The notes beneath the pieces are model-generated. The model did no database searches and was not told the origin of the DNA. It saw only the letters and a list, made by a program, of their open reading frames with translations. This document shows, piece after piece, positions 1 through 9,933 of a DNA stretch of 64,000 nucleotides (the stretch's first letter is position 1; each line of letters opens with the position of its first letter). The stretch covers positions 1-64,000 of the forward strand of contig CBDDTG010000047.1 of the NCBI GenBank assembly GCA_965233665.1. The letters are read 5' to 3'. This stretch comes from Bacterioplanes sp965233665. Its GTDB lineage: Bacteria; Pseudomonadota; Gammaproteobacteria; Pseudomonadales; Oceanobacteraceae. The position numbers and the translations under genes were made by a program.

Positions 1-2955
1 GGGGCTGGCCCTCAAGATGTAGAAGATGGCATTACCGAAAAAATAGAGCAGTCTTTGGAAGACGTGCAAGGCATTAAACGCGTGATCACCTACAGCATGC
101 GCAATGCATCGCAAACGTGGGTGGAGGTCGACGACAGCTACGACGTTGAAGAGGTCATTGATGAGGTTAAGGTCAACGTTGAAGGCATTCAAACACTGCC
201 CGCCGGGGCAGAAACGCCGCTGATTACGCGTGAGAAATTCATCCAGGAAGTGATGTGGGTGGCGCTTTACGGTGATCGGCCGTTCGAGCAAATTCGTGCC
301 TTGGGTGAGGACATCTATGATGAAATTCGCAACCTGCCCATGGTGCACGTCAGCGAGTTTCATGGTGGACCCAACTATGAAATCAGCGTTGAAGTGGCGC
401 GCGATCGGCTGCGCGAATATCAGCTGACCTTTGCCGAAGTGGCACAAAGCATTCGTGCTTACAGTGCCAACATGAGCGCCGGTGAAATTCGCACCGATGC
501 GGGTTATATCGGCATTCGGGTAGAAAACCAGGCCTATGTGAAACGCGACTTTGAGCAAATACCGATTCGCACTTTAGCGGACGGCAGCCAGCTATATTTG
601 GCGGATGTGGCAGAAATAACAGACGGCTTTGAGCAAGGGCTGCAGTACAACAAGTTCAACGGCAAAGATGCGGTGTTGTTTTTTATCGGCGCTTCCAATG
701 ATCAATCGACGCCGGATGTGGCGGCGGCCGTTAAGGAGTACATCCAGGAGCGTCAATCCAGCTTGCCACAAGGCATGCAGTTAAAATCCTGGATAGATCT
801 GACTTACTACCTCGAAGGCCGTTTAAATATGATGCTGGAGAACATGTGGGCATCGGCACTGTTGGTGTTTTTGATGCTGGCCATGTTTTTGCGTTTGCGT
901 CTGGCGGCTTGGGTTATGGTCGGGCTTCCGGTGTGCTTTTTGGGCACGCTGATGATGATGCCCGTTGATCCTATTAATATCACCATCAGTTTGACCAGCT
1001 TGTTTGGCTTTATTTTGGTGCTGGGCATTGTTGTCGATGACGCCATTGTGATCGGCGAAAGCGTTTATTCAGAAATCGAGCACAAAGGACAGTCGCTGAA
1101 TAGCGTTGTCACCGGTGCAAAACGCGTGGCAATGCCAGCGACCTTTGGCGTGTTAACCACCGTCGCGGCGTTTTTGCCGATGTTGTTTGGCAATGGCCCT
1201 GATGCAGCGATTTCGGCTTCGATCGGCTGGGTGGTGATCTTATGTTTGCTGTTTTCTCTGGTCGAATCCAAATTGATTTTGCCGGCCCACTTGGCGGGCA
1301 TGGCTCCTAAAAAAGACAGCCGCAATCCGATTTATCGCTTGCAAGATTGGATCGACGCCCGCTTGCAGTCCTTTATTCATAACAAGTATGTGCCTTTTTT
1401 AGCGGCTTCGTTAAAGCATCGCTACAACGTGGTGGCCATTTTCTTGGCGTTGTTATTGATTACCTTGGGGCTAGTACAGGGCGGTGTGGTGCGCATGGTT
1501 GGCACGCCTAAAATTCCGCACGATTTCCCTGAAATAGCCCTAGAAATGACGGCCGATAGCGGCGAGCAAGCCACCCTCAATGCAGCGCTGGCGATTGAAG
1601 CCATGATTAAACAGGTAGACGCTCAAATTGAGCAAGAAACCGGACAAAGCATGGTGAGCTCGATTTATGTCGACCTGGATTCTCGCACCGAAGCAGAAAT
1701 TATGACCACCTTGGTCGAGCCTGAGCTGAGGCCAATGGACACCTTTGCTTTAGCTGAACGCTGGCGTGAAGCGATGCCACCGATTGCGGGTCTGAAATCA
1801 TTGAGCATTCAAGACGACGTATTTGGAGGAGGGCGCGAGGACGGCGATATTAGCTTTAAGTTGTTGGGCACCAACCCAGAGCAGTTAGCAGCTGCAGCCG
1901 AGCAGTTAAAGCAAAAGCTCAGTCGCGTTGCCGGCGTGGGGGACATCAACGACAGCCAGCAATCGACGCGTCAAGAAGTGCGCTTAGCCTTGACACCCCT
2001 AGGTCAAAGCCTGGGCTTAGATTTGTCCGCGGTGGCTGGGCAAATGAATGCCAGCTTTTACGGTTTAGAAGTGCAACGCATTTTGCGCGACGGCGAAGAA
2101 GTCAAAGTCATGCTGCGCTACCCAGAGCAAGAGCGTAACGCGTTAGGGCATGTGGCAAGCACGCGCATTCAAACGCCGGGCGGCAGCAACGTGCCTTTAT
2201 CCGAAGTGGCTAACATGACGCTGCACGAAAGTGCAGAGTCGATTCGCCGCGAAGACGGGGCGCGCACGATTACCGTTTGGGCATCCGTTAACAGCGCCAT
2301 CGTTGAGCCGCAAAAAGTGGCCAGTGACATTATTGATAACTACATGCCGGACATGCTGGAGCAATATCCAGCGGTGCGAACAGAACTGTCTGGCCGCATT
2401 CAAGATGAAATGGACAGCAATCTCGAACAGGCTCGCAATTTTGTCTTGTCGATGCTGCTGGTGTATGCCTTATTGGCGATACCGCTGAAATCCTACGGAC
2501 AGCCGCTGGTGATTATGGCGGTGATTCCATTTGGCGTTATTGGGGCCATTTACGGTCACTTGCTGTTGGGCATGGATGTCAGCTCATTCTCGTTGTTTGG
2601 CATCATTGCCGCCGCCGGTGTGGTGGTCAACGATAGCTTGGTGATGGTCGATTACATCAATCGCCGGCGCCAAGCAGGCGTTGCCGTGCAAGATGCGGTA
2701 TTGGCCGCTGGGCGTCGGCGTTTTCGAGCCATTATGTTGACCTCATTAACAACCTTTATGGGGTTAATGCCGATCATGCTAGAAACCAGCTTGCAGGCAA
2801 AAATTGTCATCCCTATGGCGGTGTCTTTGGCCTTTGGTGTGCTGTTTGCCACGGTGATCACCCTGATTTTGATTCCTAGCTTGTACCTGGTCGGCTCAGA
2901 TCTAAGCGCGCTGTGGCGACGCTTGCGAGGAAAGCCAGCAACGGTGGAAGCGTAA
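1..2955 (+). CDS. RND-family efflux permease (HAE1/AcrB-like), 5' truncated by window edge
   Basis: Inner-membrane proton-driven resistance-nodulation-division pump subunit, which normally works as a trimer with a periplasmic adaptor and an outer-membrane channel. The frame is open from base 1; the residues encoded before the first possible start (PQDVEDGITEKIEQSLED) match the early periplasmic part of RND pumps, so the real start lies before the window and roughly 50 residues are missing. Visible features are the first membrane bundle with the VVDDAIVIGE motif in the fourth helix, two large periplasmic loops, and a second bundle (FGIIAAAGVVVNDSLVMVDY) mirroring the first. About 985 residues are present against about 1,020-1,050 for the family. 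The substrate cannot be read from sequence, and an adaptor gene would be expected upstream. Confidence 0.93.
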   Translation, partial: GAGPQDVEDGITEKIEQSLEDVQGIKRVITYSMRNASQTWVEVDDSYDVEEVIDEVKVNVEGIQTLPAGAETPLITREKFIQEVMWVALYGDRPFEQIRALGEDIYDEIRNLPMVHVSEFHGGPNYEISVEVARDRLREYQLTFAEVAQSIRAYSANMSAGEIRTDAGYIGIRVENQAYVKRDFEQIPIRTLADGSQLYLADVAEITDGFEQGLQYNKFNGKDAVLFFIGASNDQSTPDVAAAVKEYIQERQSSLPQGMQLKSWIDLTYYLEGRLNMMLENMWASALLVFLMLAMFLRLRLAAWVMVGLPVCFLGTLMMMPVDPINITISLTSLFGFILVLGIVVDDAIVIGESVYSEIEHKGQSLNSVVTGAKRVAMPATFGVLTTVAAFLPMLFGNGPDAAISASIGWVVILCLLFSLVESKLILPAHLAGMAPKKDSRNPIYRLQDWIDARLQSFIHNKYVPFLAASLKHRYNVVAIFLALLLITLGLVQGGVVRMVGTPKIPHDFPEIALEMTADSGEQATLNAALAIEAMIKQVDAQIEQETGQSMVSSIYVDLDSRTEAEIMTTLVEPELRPMDTFALAERWREAMPPIAGLKSLSIQDDVFGGGREDGDISFKLLGTNPEQLAAAAEQLKQKLSRVAGVGDINDSQQSTRQEVRLALTPLGQSLGLDLSAVAGQMNASFYGLEVQRILRDGEEVKVMLRYPEQERNALGHVASTRIQTPGGSNVPLSEVANMTLHESAESIRREDGARTITVWASVNSAIVEPQKVASDIIDNYMPDMLEQYPAVRTELSGRIQDEMDSNLEQARNFVLSMLLVYALLAIPLKSYGQPLVIMAVIPFGVIGAIYGHLLLGMDVSSFSLFGIIAAAGVVVNDSLVMVDYINRRRQAGVAVQDAVLAAGRRRFRAIMLTSLTTFMGLMPIMLETSLQAKIVIPMAVSLAFGVLFATVITLILIPSLYLVGSDLSALWRRLRGKPATVEA

Positions 2956-2969
2956 GCTGTTCAGACAAG

Positions 2970-2992
2970 ACAGGGCGTTAAGCGCCCTGTTT
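2970..2992 (+). terminator. Rho-independent-type terminator after the RND gene
   Basis: Perfect 8-bp stem ACAGGGCG / CGCCCTGT with a 5-base loop, 15 bases after the RND stop codon. The T tract is short (TT then C-rich), so termination may be partial. Confidence 0.6.
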
Positions 2993-3140
2993 CCCCCTCT
3001 AAGCTTGCACTGGCCCAGAGCAAAAAAGTGCACCCCATCGATAGTGTGTGGCGAGTGTCGGCCTAGCGTTTGAATCTTTAGCGCATGCACGTCATGTCAC
3101 TGCTAGGCTTTCAAGGCTTTGCTGGCAGTGGGGGTTATGA

Positions 3141-3575
3141 ATGCGTGCCTCGAATCATTCCGATGAATTGTATCGAATAGTCTATGTCAGTCGGGCCACC
3201 GTACTGATGGCGGAGGCTGACCTTGATGACTTATTGGCGGTTGCCAGAGACAACAATGCTCGCCTCGATGTTACGGGCATGTTGCTTTACAAAGACCAGT
3301 CCTTCCTACAAGTGCTCGAAGGCCGCCGGAACGAGCTGGGCCAGTTGTTCAATACGATCAAACAGGATGACCGTCATTGCCGGGTAAGGATGCTGGCATT
3401 TGATGCCATTGAACAACGTGATTTCCCGGGCTGGTCGATGGGGTTTCAGCGTCTGAGTGATGGCAGTGCATTGCCTGAAGGCTACTCCGATTTTATGAAC
3501 CCAGGCTTTGAAACACTTGCCAGCACACCGCGTGATGCCTATCGCCTGCTTCTGGCCTTTCGAGAAAACAGCTGA
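3141..3575 (+). CDS. BLUF-domain blue-light photoreceptor
   Basis: Short 144-residue protein made almost entirely of one BLUF domain, a flavin (FAD)-binding blue-light sensor. Visible family residues: the N-terminal strand with the photoactive tyrosine (RIVYVS), the N-x-x-LDVTGMLLY segment that contacts the flavin, the glutamine in FLQVLEG, and the FPGWSMGF segment with Trp and Met. No output domain is attached, so it must signal by protein contact. Its stop overlaps the start of the large kinase gene, making that kinase the obvious partner. A purine-rich GTGGGGG tract lies upstream of the chosen ATG. Family identity is sure; the partner is inferred from operon structure. Confidence 0.92.
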   Translation: MRASNHSDELYRIVYVSRATVLMAEADLDDLLAVARDNNARLDVTGMLLYKDQSFLQVLEGRRNELGQLFNTIKQDDRHCRVRMLAFDAIEQRDFPGWSMGFQRLSDGSALPEGYSDFMNPGFETLASTPRDAYRLLLAFRENS

Positions 3576-6500
3576 TGATGGATGTGGATGATGAAAGCTA
3601 TCAAGGGCGGATCATTGCGATTGGCGCTTCTGCCGGTGGTTTATCTCCGCTAAGAGAGCTGATTTCATTGCTGGGTGATGGCTGCGAGGCTGCCGTTATC
3701 GTCGCCATGCATCTCTCGAAAAAACACGTCAGCAAACTCGATGAAATCGTTGGTCGTGAAACGGGCCTTGCCACCTGTTTTGTCGACGCAGAGATTGAGC
3801 TGCATCCATCTTGTGTATATGTGATTCCGCCAGGTAAAGACGCCATCATGAGCGAGCGCAAGCTGTGCCTGGTTGAGCCGGTGGAAGAGCATATTATATC
3901 CCCCTGTATTGATCGCCTATTTGCTTCGTTGAGCCCTTGTGCTCACAACACCAGCGCCATCTTGCTCTCAGGTACGGGGAAAGATGGTAGCCAAGGGATG
4001 AAAGCGCTAAAGGGTGAGGGTGCGCAAACCTTGGTGCAATCACCCGAGAGCTGTGAATACTCAGGTATGCCCGAGGCGGCGATAAAAAATGGGGCAGCGA
4101 CCCACTGTCTGCCAGTGACGGAAATCGCGTCGGAGTTACTGGCTGTGGCTGCTGGAGAAAGCAAAAGTGTTATCTCAAAAACAGGCATAGACGCAGTTGT
4201 CGATGTTATTAAAACCCTTCGCATGGTGGATTTAAAGAGGCTTAAAGTTAGAAACGTACACCGCAAATGCCAAGCCCAAATGCTGCGCCTGAGCATTGAA
4301 AGCCTGGATGAATATGCCGTCCACCTCAATAGCAACCCCAAGGATATGGACCGTTTATTAACCGATTTGCTGATTCGGGTAACAGAGTTTAATCGTGATC
4401 CGGCTGTTTTCTCTAGTTTGAGGCAGCTATTGAAGACGTATATGGTGGGTAGATCGAATAAGGAACCGTTCAGAGTTTGGGTTGCCGGCTGTTCCACAGG
4501 CGAGGAAGCCTACTCAATCGCTATCATGCTGCTAGGCCTGAATGAGGCACAGGATGGCCCTATCGACTTTAAAATATTTGCGACCGATATTTCGGCAATC
4601 TCGATCGATTACGCGCGTAAGGGCTGCTACTCCTTAGATCAATTGTCCAACTTATGCCAGGCGCAGCGAGAAAAGTACTTTAGTCGCACCAAAAGCAATG
4701 AGTGGGTAGTTAATACTGATGTGCGCGAGAGCGTGTTTTTTTCCGTGCATGATTTGTTAAATGATCATCCGTTTGCACGCTTAGATCTTGTCGTCTGTAG
4801 AAATGTGTTCATCTACTTTGATAAAGAGTTCCAGGAAAAGGCCTTAGAGTCGTTCCTGTTTGGTTTGCAGCCTAACGGTATCCTAGTATTAGGGAGTGCA
4901 GAGAGCATACGCGGGTTTGATGGGCTGCTAAACCCTATTGACTATGCTCACCGCATTTATAAAAGCGAGGCAACGGATAAGAGAAGTCTATCCCGCCAAC
5001 AGAAACGCGAACAGCGCAGCTCTCGCTCAGGGCGAAGTTTCACTCGCACTCTGTCACGACCGGCTTCTATTGAAGAAGAAGTCTCTGCATACTTGGCGAA
5101 GTCATTTGCCCCAGCCTCAGCGCTGATCGACTATGAAGGCAGACTTATCTATACCTGTAATGGTATGTCCAGATTCTTGCAGCACTCTGATGGCGCCTAT
5201 GCCAACAAGTTAACCAGCATTATTCATGATGATTTGAAAATTCTGATTCGATCCTTCTTGCAGAAGATTCGCAAGGGTAAAGCGGCGCTGATGGAGTCGA
5301 GTGTTCATGGGGTTGTTCTAGACGGCCATAAAGTAGGTTTGCGAGTAAAAGCTGAAAAGCTGGCCTCTCAGGGTGAAGGGAGGATCATCTTTAGTTTTCA
5401 GGAGATATCAGCTGCTGAGATAAAAAGCATCAGCATAGAAGACGCAGCCGAACGCGGCGGTGAAGACGGCTTGATCAGCGTACTCGAAAACGAGTTATCG
5501 GCCACGCGCGAGAACCTACAATCGGTGGTGGAGGAGCTAGAAACGGCCAATCAAGAGCTGATACTGTCGAATGATGAGTTGTTCAGTGTGAACGAGCAAC
5601 TGGTCACTGCTAATGAAGAGTATCAAGCGACCAACGAAGAGCTGAACTCAGCCAATGAGCAGCTGTACGCCTTGAATCAAGAGTTACATGATCGCACTTT
5701 AAGGCTTGAAGAAACCGTTCTTGAACGCAACGAAATTGAGCAGCACATGGATATTCCTGTGCTGGTTGTTGATCGTTACCTCACCATTACTCGTGTTAAT
5801 AAAAGTGCCCAGCAGGTAACGGATATTGAAGGGCTAAAAGAAAATGTTTCGCTAAATGACTTGGTCGATGGTGCTGGCTTGATTGAGGCGATCGTGACCC
5901 AGATTGAGAGCCTCAAAGCATCTAACCTCTCCAGTGAGTTTGTGCAAAGAATAGGGGGGCGTTTTTTTCAGGTAAAAATCGCTTGGCTGCCAAGAAATGG
6001 AGCAGAGTATGAATACCTGGTGGTGCTCCACGATATAACGACGCTGGTTTCAACGGAGAGTGTCGTATCTAGAGAACGGGATGATGCCTACCAGACACTG
6101 TCTTCAATTGGTGATGCTATCGTCCGCTTTGACAAAGACAATATCGTACGGTTTATCAACCCGGCAGCCTATGAATTGATGGATGGCTTTAATCATGATG
6201 CTATTGGACGCTCGGTTGAATCGGTTTTTTCCTTGATAGACCAAGAATCAGACCGTCAGGCTTTCATGAGCCATGTATGTCGTGTGTTCGATGAAGATCA
6301 TGTCCATAGCAACGGCTTGCTCAACCTCAACTTAAATGAGCGTGGGCTATTGGCTGTTGAGTACTCTGTAGGTCCCCTTATATCGCTCAATCGGGTAGTG
6401 GGTGGGATCATTGTCTTTCGTGATGTATCAGAAAACGAACGGCTGTCTTCTCAGTTGCGAGAGGAGCGCAATAAGCTCGCTCGAGCTCAAGAATTGGCTC

Positions 6501-8380
6501 AGCTGATTACCATTGAGTTCAACGAGCAGGGCGAAACCACGGTCAATGCTGAGTTGAGCAATTTACTTCGCCGCTCGTTCGAGCGAGACACATTAAGTCT
6601 GGAGGAGTTCGCCAGATTATTTAACGGCTTTCAGCGTTCTCGGCTGATGTCAGCCTTTCGTCAAGGTGAGAACGTTAAGAGCACGGTATTTGATCTGAGT
6701 TATAAAAGCCCTTTAGGCAATAAGCTCTATCTGAGCTGTTATTACGAGTCCAAAGCGGGTAAGTCGCTGTTGGTGGTTCAAGATATCACCAGCCGAGTTG
6801 CCGCGGAGGCATTCTCACAGATGAGCTTGCGTAATCTGGAAACCTTTTTGAGTCACGTAGCCGAGGCAATCGTCGCTATTAATAGAAACGGGATGATTAC
6901 CGTTTTTAACCCTGCTGCAGAGAAAATGTTTGGCTTCAAAGAAGCAGAGGTCATTGGTGAGAGTGTCAGCTTATTGATGCCCATCGAATACGCGGCACAC
7001 CATGGTCGTTATATGCAAGAGTTTATTGCAGGCGGTGATCCCAAGGTTATTGGTAAAACCCGTGAACTCAGTGCCAAGCGTAAAGACGGTCAAGTGTTCC
7101 CAATATTTTTACGTGTGGTCGAGATGGACTATGACGACGAGTTAGAAGCCTCGGATGACGATAGCCATTTCTTGGCGACCATCCAGGACTTGACAGAATG
7201 GAAGCGTCAAGAAGAAGCACTGCAGCGATCCTACCGTATGGACGCAATGGGCCAGCTGGTGGGCGGTATCGCTCACGACTTTAACAACATTTTGGGCGTG
7301 CTGTCCGTCAACCTGGATTTAATGAATCAATCATTAGCGGGAGACAGTAATGCCAAAAGAATGGAGCGTTGCCTAAAAAATGTCGACAAGGCCAAGGGTC
7401 TGACCAAAAAATTCCTACAGTTTTCTCGCCGCCAATCGCAGGAGTTACGCTGCATCGACAGCGTTCAGCTAGTTGAAAGTGTTCGGGATATGCTGAGCCG
7501 CGCGCTGCCCAGAGATATCGAGCTGTTTTATTCAGTGCCAAACGAGGTATTGCCGGTTCTTGTCGATCAAAGTGATTTTGAGGACAGTATTGCTAACTTA
7601 ATCATCAACGCTAAAGACGCCATCTCCGGGCGTGGCAAGATCGTATTAGGGGTGGGGCAAGTATCGGTCAAGAATGCCAGCCAAATACCACTGTTTACTG
7701 GCGAGCGACTCCCAGTTGGTGAATATGTGATAATCCAAGTGGCGGATACTGGCAGTGGCATCGATCGTGAGCGTTTGAACTCTGTATTAAATCCGTTTTT
7801 TACCACCAAGGCACCCGGTAAAGGGACGGGCTTGGGTTTAAGTATGGTGTACGGTTTTATAAAGCGCTCGGGTGGACAAATGAACATAGAGTCTGTACCC
7901 AATCAAGGCACGACCATGTCCCTTTACCTTCCCATGCAGGCGCTTGACTCGGTCGAGGACTTAGAGGCTCACGTAGCGCCACCGTCCAATATCAGTAAGA
8001 TCAAAAACAGTAGCTTGAATAAAATATTAGTGGTTGATGATGAGTTGGACTTGCTGGCCAGTATCTCTGATATGTTAGTAGAGCTGAGATACCAAGTGGT
8101 GACCGCCACTTATGCTGACTCAGCTATCGATATTTTATCAAGAGACCAGAGTATCGATGTGGTCCTGAGCGATATTTTACTCCCGGGCGATGCCAATGGT
8201 TTAGACTTAGCCAAAGCGGTTAAGCAAAAAAACTCTGATATCAGACTGGGTTTAATGACGGGCTATGTTGACCCTGCATTGTTTGAGCAATGTGAAGCAC
8301 TGGAGATTCCTATCCTAACTAAGCCGTTCAGTCTGCAGCAGCTAGGTGAGTTTGTTCAATCATTGCAGGTGCTTGAATGA
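3575..8380 (+). CDS. CheB-CheR-PAS-histidine kinase-receiver fusion protein
   Basis: A 1601-residue cytoplasmic signalling protein. Order: CheB methylesterase-like domain (residues about 10-190; IGASAGG serine near 19, His 46, Asp in SGTGKDGSQGM near 137); CheR methyltransferase-like domain (about 220-460; SAM-binding AGCSTGEEAYSIA near 303); a glutamate/asparagine-rich coiled coil (about 640-715); several PAS domains; a HisKA dimerisation domain with GGIAHDFNNIL (His near 1232); a HATPase domain (NLIINAKDAI, DTGSGID, GTGLGLS); and a C-terminal receiver domain (VVDDE, SDILLPG, LTKPFS). The CheB and CheR active residues look intact. It overlaps the BLUF gene upstream and the EAL regulator downstream, so all three are probably co-translated. 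Inferred role: light-responsive kinase passing phosphate to its own receiver and to the EAL protein. Confidence 0.93.
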   Translation: MMDVDDESYQGRIIAIGASAGGLSPLRELISLLGDGCEAAVIVAMHLSKKHVSKLDEIVGRETGLATCFVDAEIELHPSCVYVIPPGKDAIMSERKLCLVEPVEEHIISPCIDRLFASLSPCAHNTSAILLSGTGKDGSQGMKALKGEGAQTLVQSPESCEYSGMPEAAIKNGAATHCLPVTEIASELLAVAAGESKSVISKTGIDAVVDVIKTLRMVDLKRLKVRNVHRKCQAQMLRLSIESLDEYAVHLNSNPKDMDRLLTDLLIRVTEFNRDPAVFSSLRQLLKTYMVGRSNKEPFRVWVAGCSTGEEAYSIAIMLLGLNEAQDGPIDFKIFATDISAISIDYARKGCYSLDQLSNLCQAQREKYFSRTKSNEWVVNTDVRESVFFSVHDLLNDHPFARLDLVVCRNVFIYFDKEFQEKALESFLFGLQPNGILVLGSAESIRGFDGLLNPIDYAHRIYKSEATDKRSLSRQQKREQRSSRSGRSFTRTLSRPASIEEEVSAYLAKSFAPASALIDYEGRLIYTCNGMSRFLQHSDGAYANKLTSIIHDDLKILIRSFLQKIRKGKAALMESSVHGVVLDGHKVGLRVKAEKLASQGEGRIIFSFQEISAAEIKSISIEDAAERGGEDGLISVLENELSATRENLQSVVEELETANQELILSNDELFSVNEQLVTANEEYQATNEELNSANEQLYALNQELHDRTLRLEETVLERNEIEQHMDIPVLVVDRYLTITRVNKSAQQVTDIEGLKENVSLNDLVDGAGLIEAIVTQIESLKASNLSSEFVQRIGGRFFQVKIAWLPRNGAEYEYLVVLHDITTLVSTESVVSRERDDAYQTLSSIGDAIVRFDKDNIVRFINPAAYELMDGFNHDAIGRSVESVFSLIDQESDRQAFMSHVCRVFDEDHVHSNGLLNLNLNERGLLAVEYSVGPLISLNRVVGGIIVFRDVSENERLSSQLREERNKLARAQELAQLITIEFNEQGETTVNAELSNLLRRSFERDTLSLEEFARLFNGFQRSRLMSAFRQGENVKSTVFDLSYKSPLGNKLYLSCYYESKAGKSLLVVQDITSRVAAEAFSQMSLRNLETFLSHVAEAIVAINRNGMITVFNPAAEKMFGFKEAEVIGESVSLLMPIEYAAHHGRYMQEFIAGGDPKVIGKTRELSAKRKDGQVFPIFLRVVEMDYDDELEASDDDSHFLATIQDLTEWKRQEEALQRSYRMDAMGQLVGGIAHDFNNILGVLSVNLDLMNQSLAGDSNAKRMERCLKNVDKAKGLTKKFLQFSRRQSQELRCIDSVQLVESVRDMLSRALPRDIELFYSVPNEVLPVLVDQSDFEDSIANLIINAKDAISGRGKIVLGVGQVSVKNASQIPLFTGERLPVGEYVIIQVADTGSGIDRERLNSVLNPFFTTKAPGKGTGLGLSMVYGFIKRSGGQMNIESVPNQGTTMSLYLPMQALDSVEDLEAHVAPPSNISKIKNSSLNKILVVDDELDLLASISDMLVELRYQVVTATYADSAIDILSRDQSIDVVLSDILLPGDANGLDLAKAVKQKNSDIRLGLMTGYVDPALFEQCEALEIPILTKPFSLQQLGEFVQSLQVLE

Positions 8381-9933
8381 AGAGTATGGAAGAAAAGTAC
8401 GTTTTGGTGATTGATGATGAAGTCGATTACTGCGAAACCGTCAAAGAGCTAGCGGAGGAGCAAGGCTACCAAGTAGATACGTACCCAGACCTTCAGACGG
8501 TTGATGACTTGGCTGTGCACTCCAATATGCTCGTTTTCTTAGACCTGTCTATGCCGCACACCGATGGCGTCGAGGTTTTGCGCTATTTTCGTGATGCCAA
8601 TGTTGAGGCTAATATCGTACTGATGTCAGGGCAAGACAGTGCCATTCTGAAATCGGCACAGCTGTTGGTGAAAAGCAGTCAGCTGCATTTACTCGGGGTG
8701 TTGGCTAAACCTTTTAGCTTGCAGGAAATAAATAGTTTACTAGACAATAATAAACATGAGCGGTCGAAGGCGGGGGAGGTGAGAAGTAACACACTCACCG
8801 AAGCCGAATTTATCGAAGCGTTGAATACGGGCCAGTTCGAGGCCTATTTGCAGCCCAAAATGAACTTGAAAACTGGGCTGGTCGACTCCTGTGAGGCGCT
8901 GGCTAGGTGGCAGCACCCAACCCTTGGAACACTGACGCCAGCATACTTTTTTAGTTGGCTAGAACACCCTAAGTATGCCAATCAGTTTACCATGCATATG
9001 CTGGAGCAAAGCTGTATCGCATTGAAAAAACTGAACGCTCACGATAAGTTCAGAATATCCGTTAACATTTCAGCCCATAATTTGGTCGATACAGGCTTTA
9101 CTGACTCCTGTGTTGCCCTGATTCACCAATACCATCTTAAGCCTGCGCAGTTCACTTTTGAGCTTACAGAAACGACCGCCATCAGTCAGATCAGCCTGAG
9201 CCTGGATACCTTGACTCGCATACGATTAAAGGGTTTTCACTTATCAATCGACGACTTTGGTACTGGGTATGCATCATTGCAACAACTGCAGGAGTTGCCA
9301 TTTGATGAGCTTAAGATCGATAACCAATTCACCATGAATATGTTAGTCGACGAAAGCGCGCGTACGATATTAGAAGCATCAGTTAGCCTGGCCAGTAAAC
9401 TGGGTAAAGAAACCGTGGTGGAAGGGGTGGAAACCCGAGATGTGCTAGAACAGGTAACGATCCTGGGGTGCGATTATGCTCAGGGTTTTTATTTATCCAG
9501 GCCATTGCCGGCGGAAGAGTTCCGGTCAATGTATGTGCATCTAATTGCAGAAGAGGAGGGCAATGTGGAAAAGCTAACCATTTTGTTGGTGGATGATGAT
9601 ACGGATCACACTGAAACATTGGTGGATGCCTTCGAATCCGATTATCAAGTATGCACCCGGAGTTCTGGAGAGGAAGCAATCAAATGCTTCGAGGAAATAA
9701 TGCCAGATATTGTCTTGCTAGATATCGGCTTGCCTGACATCAGTGGCTATGATGTTTGTCGGCAGCTGATGGAGGTGACGGTAGACAAAGCCTACGCTGT
9801 GATCTTTGTCTCAGGCCATTCCAGCAGTGACGAAATGCTAAAAGCCTATAATGCAGGGGGCATGACTTCATTGCCAAGCCATTTGAGCTTTCTGTCTTGT
9901 CTGCAAAGCTACAACGGATATCCAGTTACTTAG
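8377..9933 (+). CDS. Response regulator REC-EAL-REC, N-terminal part (frameshifted)
   Basis: Starts inside the stop region of the kinase gene (ATGA overlap). Residues about 8-125 are a receiver domain (VIDDE, FLDLSMP, LAKPFS); about 145-395 are an EAL c-di-GMP phosphodiesterase domain with CEALARWQHP, FELTETTA, IDDFGTGYASL and a KIDNQF segment, so catalysis looks plausible; a second receiver begins near 407 (LLVDDD, LLDIGLPD, VSGHS). The receiver then stops making sense after AYNAGG at a run of five G (9856-9860). The following frame continues perfectly with DFIAKPFELSVLSAKLQ, the last part of a receiver. With one more G the gene would read 8377-10676 as about 766 residues. This is a genuine mutation, a slippage site or a sequencing error. 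Confidence 0.88.
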   Translation: MKSMEEKYVLVIDDEVDYCETVKELAEEQGYQVDTYPDLQTVDDLAVHSNMLVFLDLSMPHTDGVEVLRYFRDANVEANIVLMSGQDSAILKSAQLLVKSSQLHLLGVLAKPFSLQEINSLLDNNKHERSKAGEVRSNTLTEAEFIEALNTGQFEAYLQPKMNLKTGLVDSCEALARWQHPTLGTLTPAYFFSWLEHPKYANQFTMHMLEQSCIALKKLNAHDKFRISVNISAHNLVDTGFTDSCVALIHQYHLKPAQFTFELTETTAISQISLSLDTLTRIRLKGFHLSIDDFGTGYASLQQLQELPFDELKIDNQFTMNMLVDESARTILEASVSLASKLGKETVVEGVETRDVLEQVTILGCDYAQGFYLSRPLPAEEFRSMYVHLIAEEEGNVEKLTILLVDDDTDHTETLVDAFESDYQVCTRSSGEEAIKCFEEIMPDIVLLDIGLPDISGYDVCRQLMEVTVDKAYAVIFVSGHSSSDEMLKAYNAGGMTSLPSHLSFLSCLQSYNGYPVT

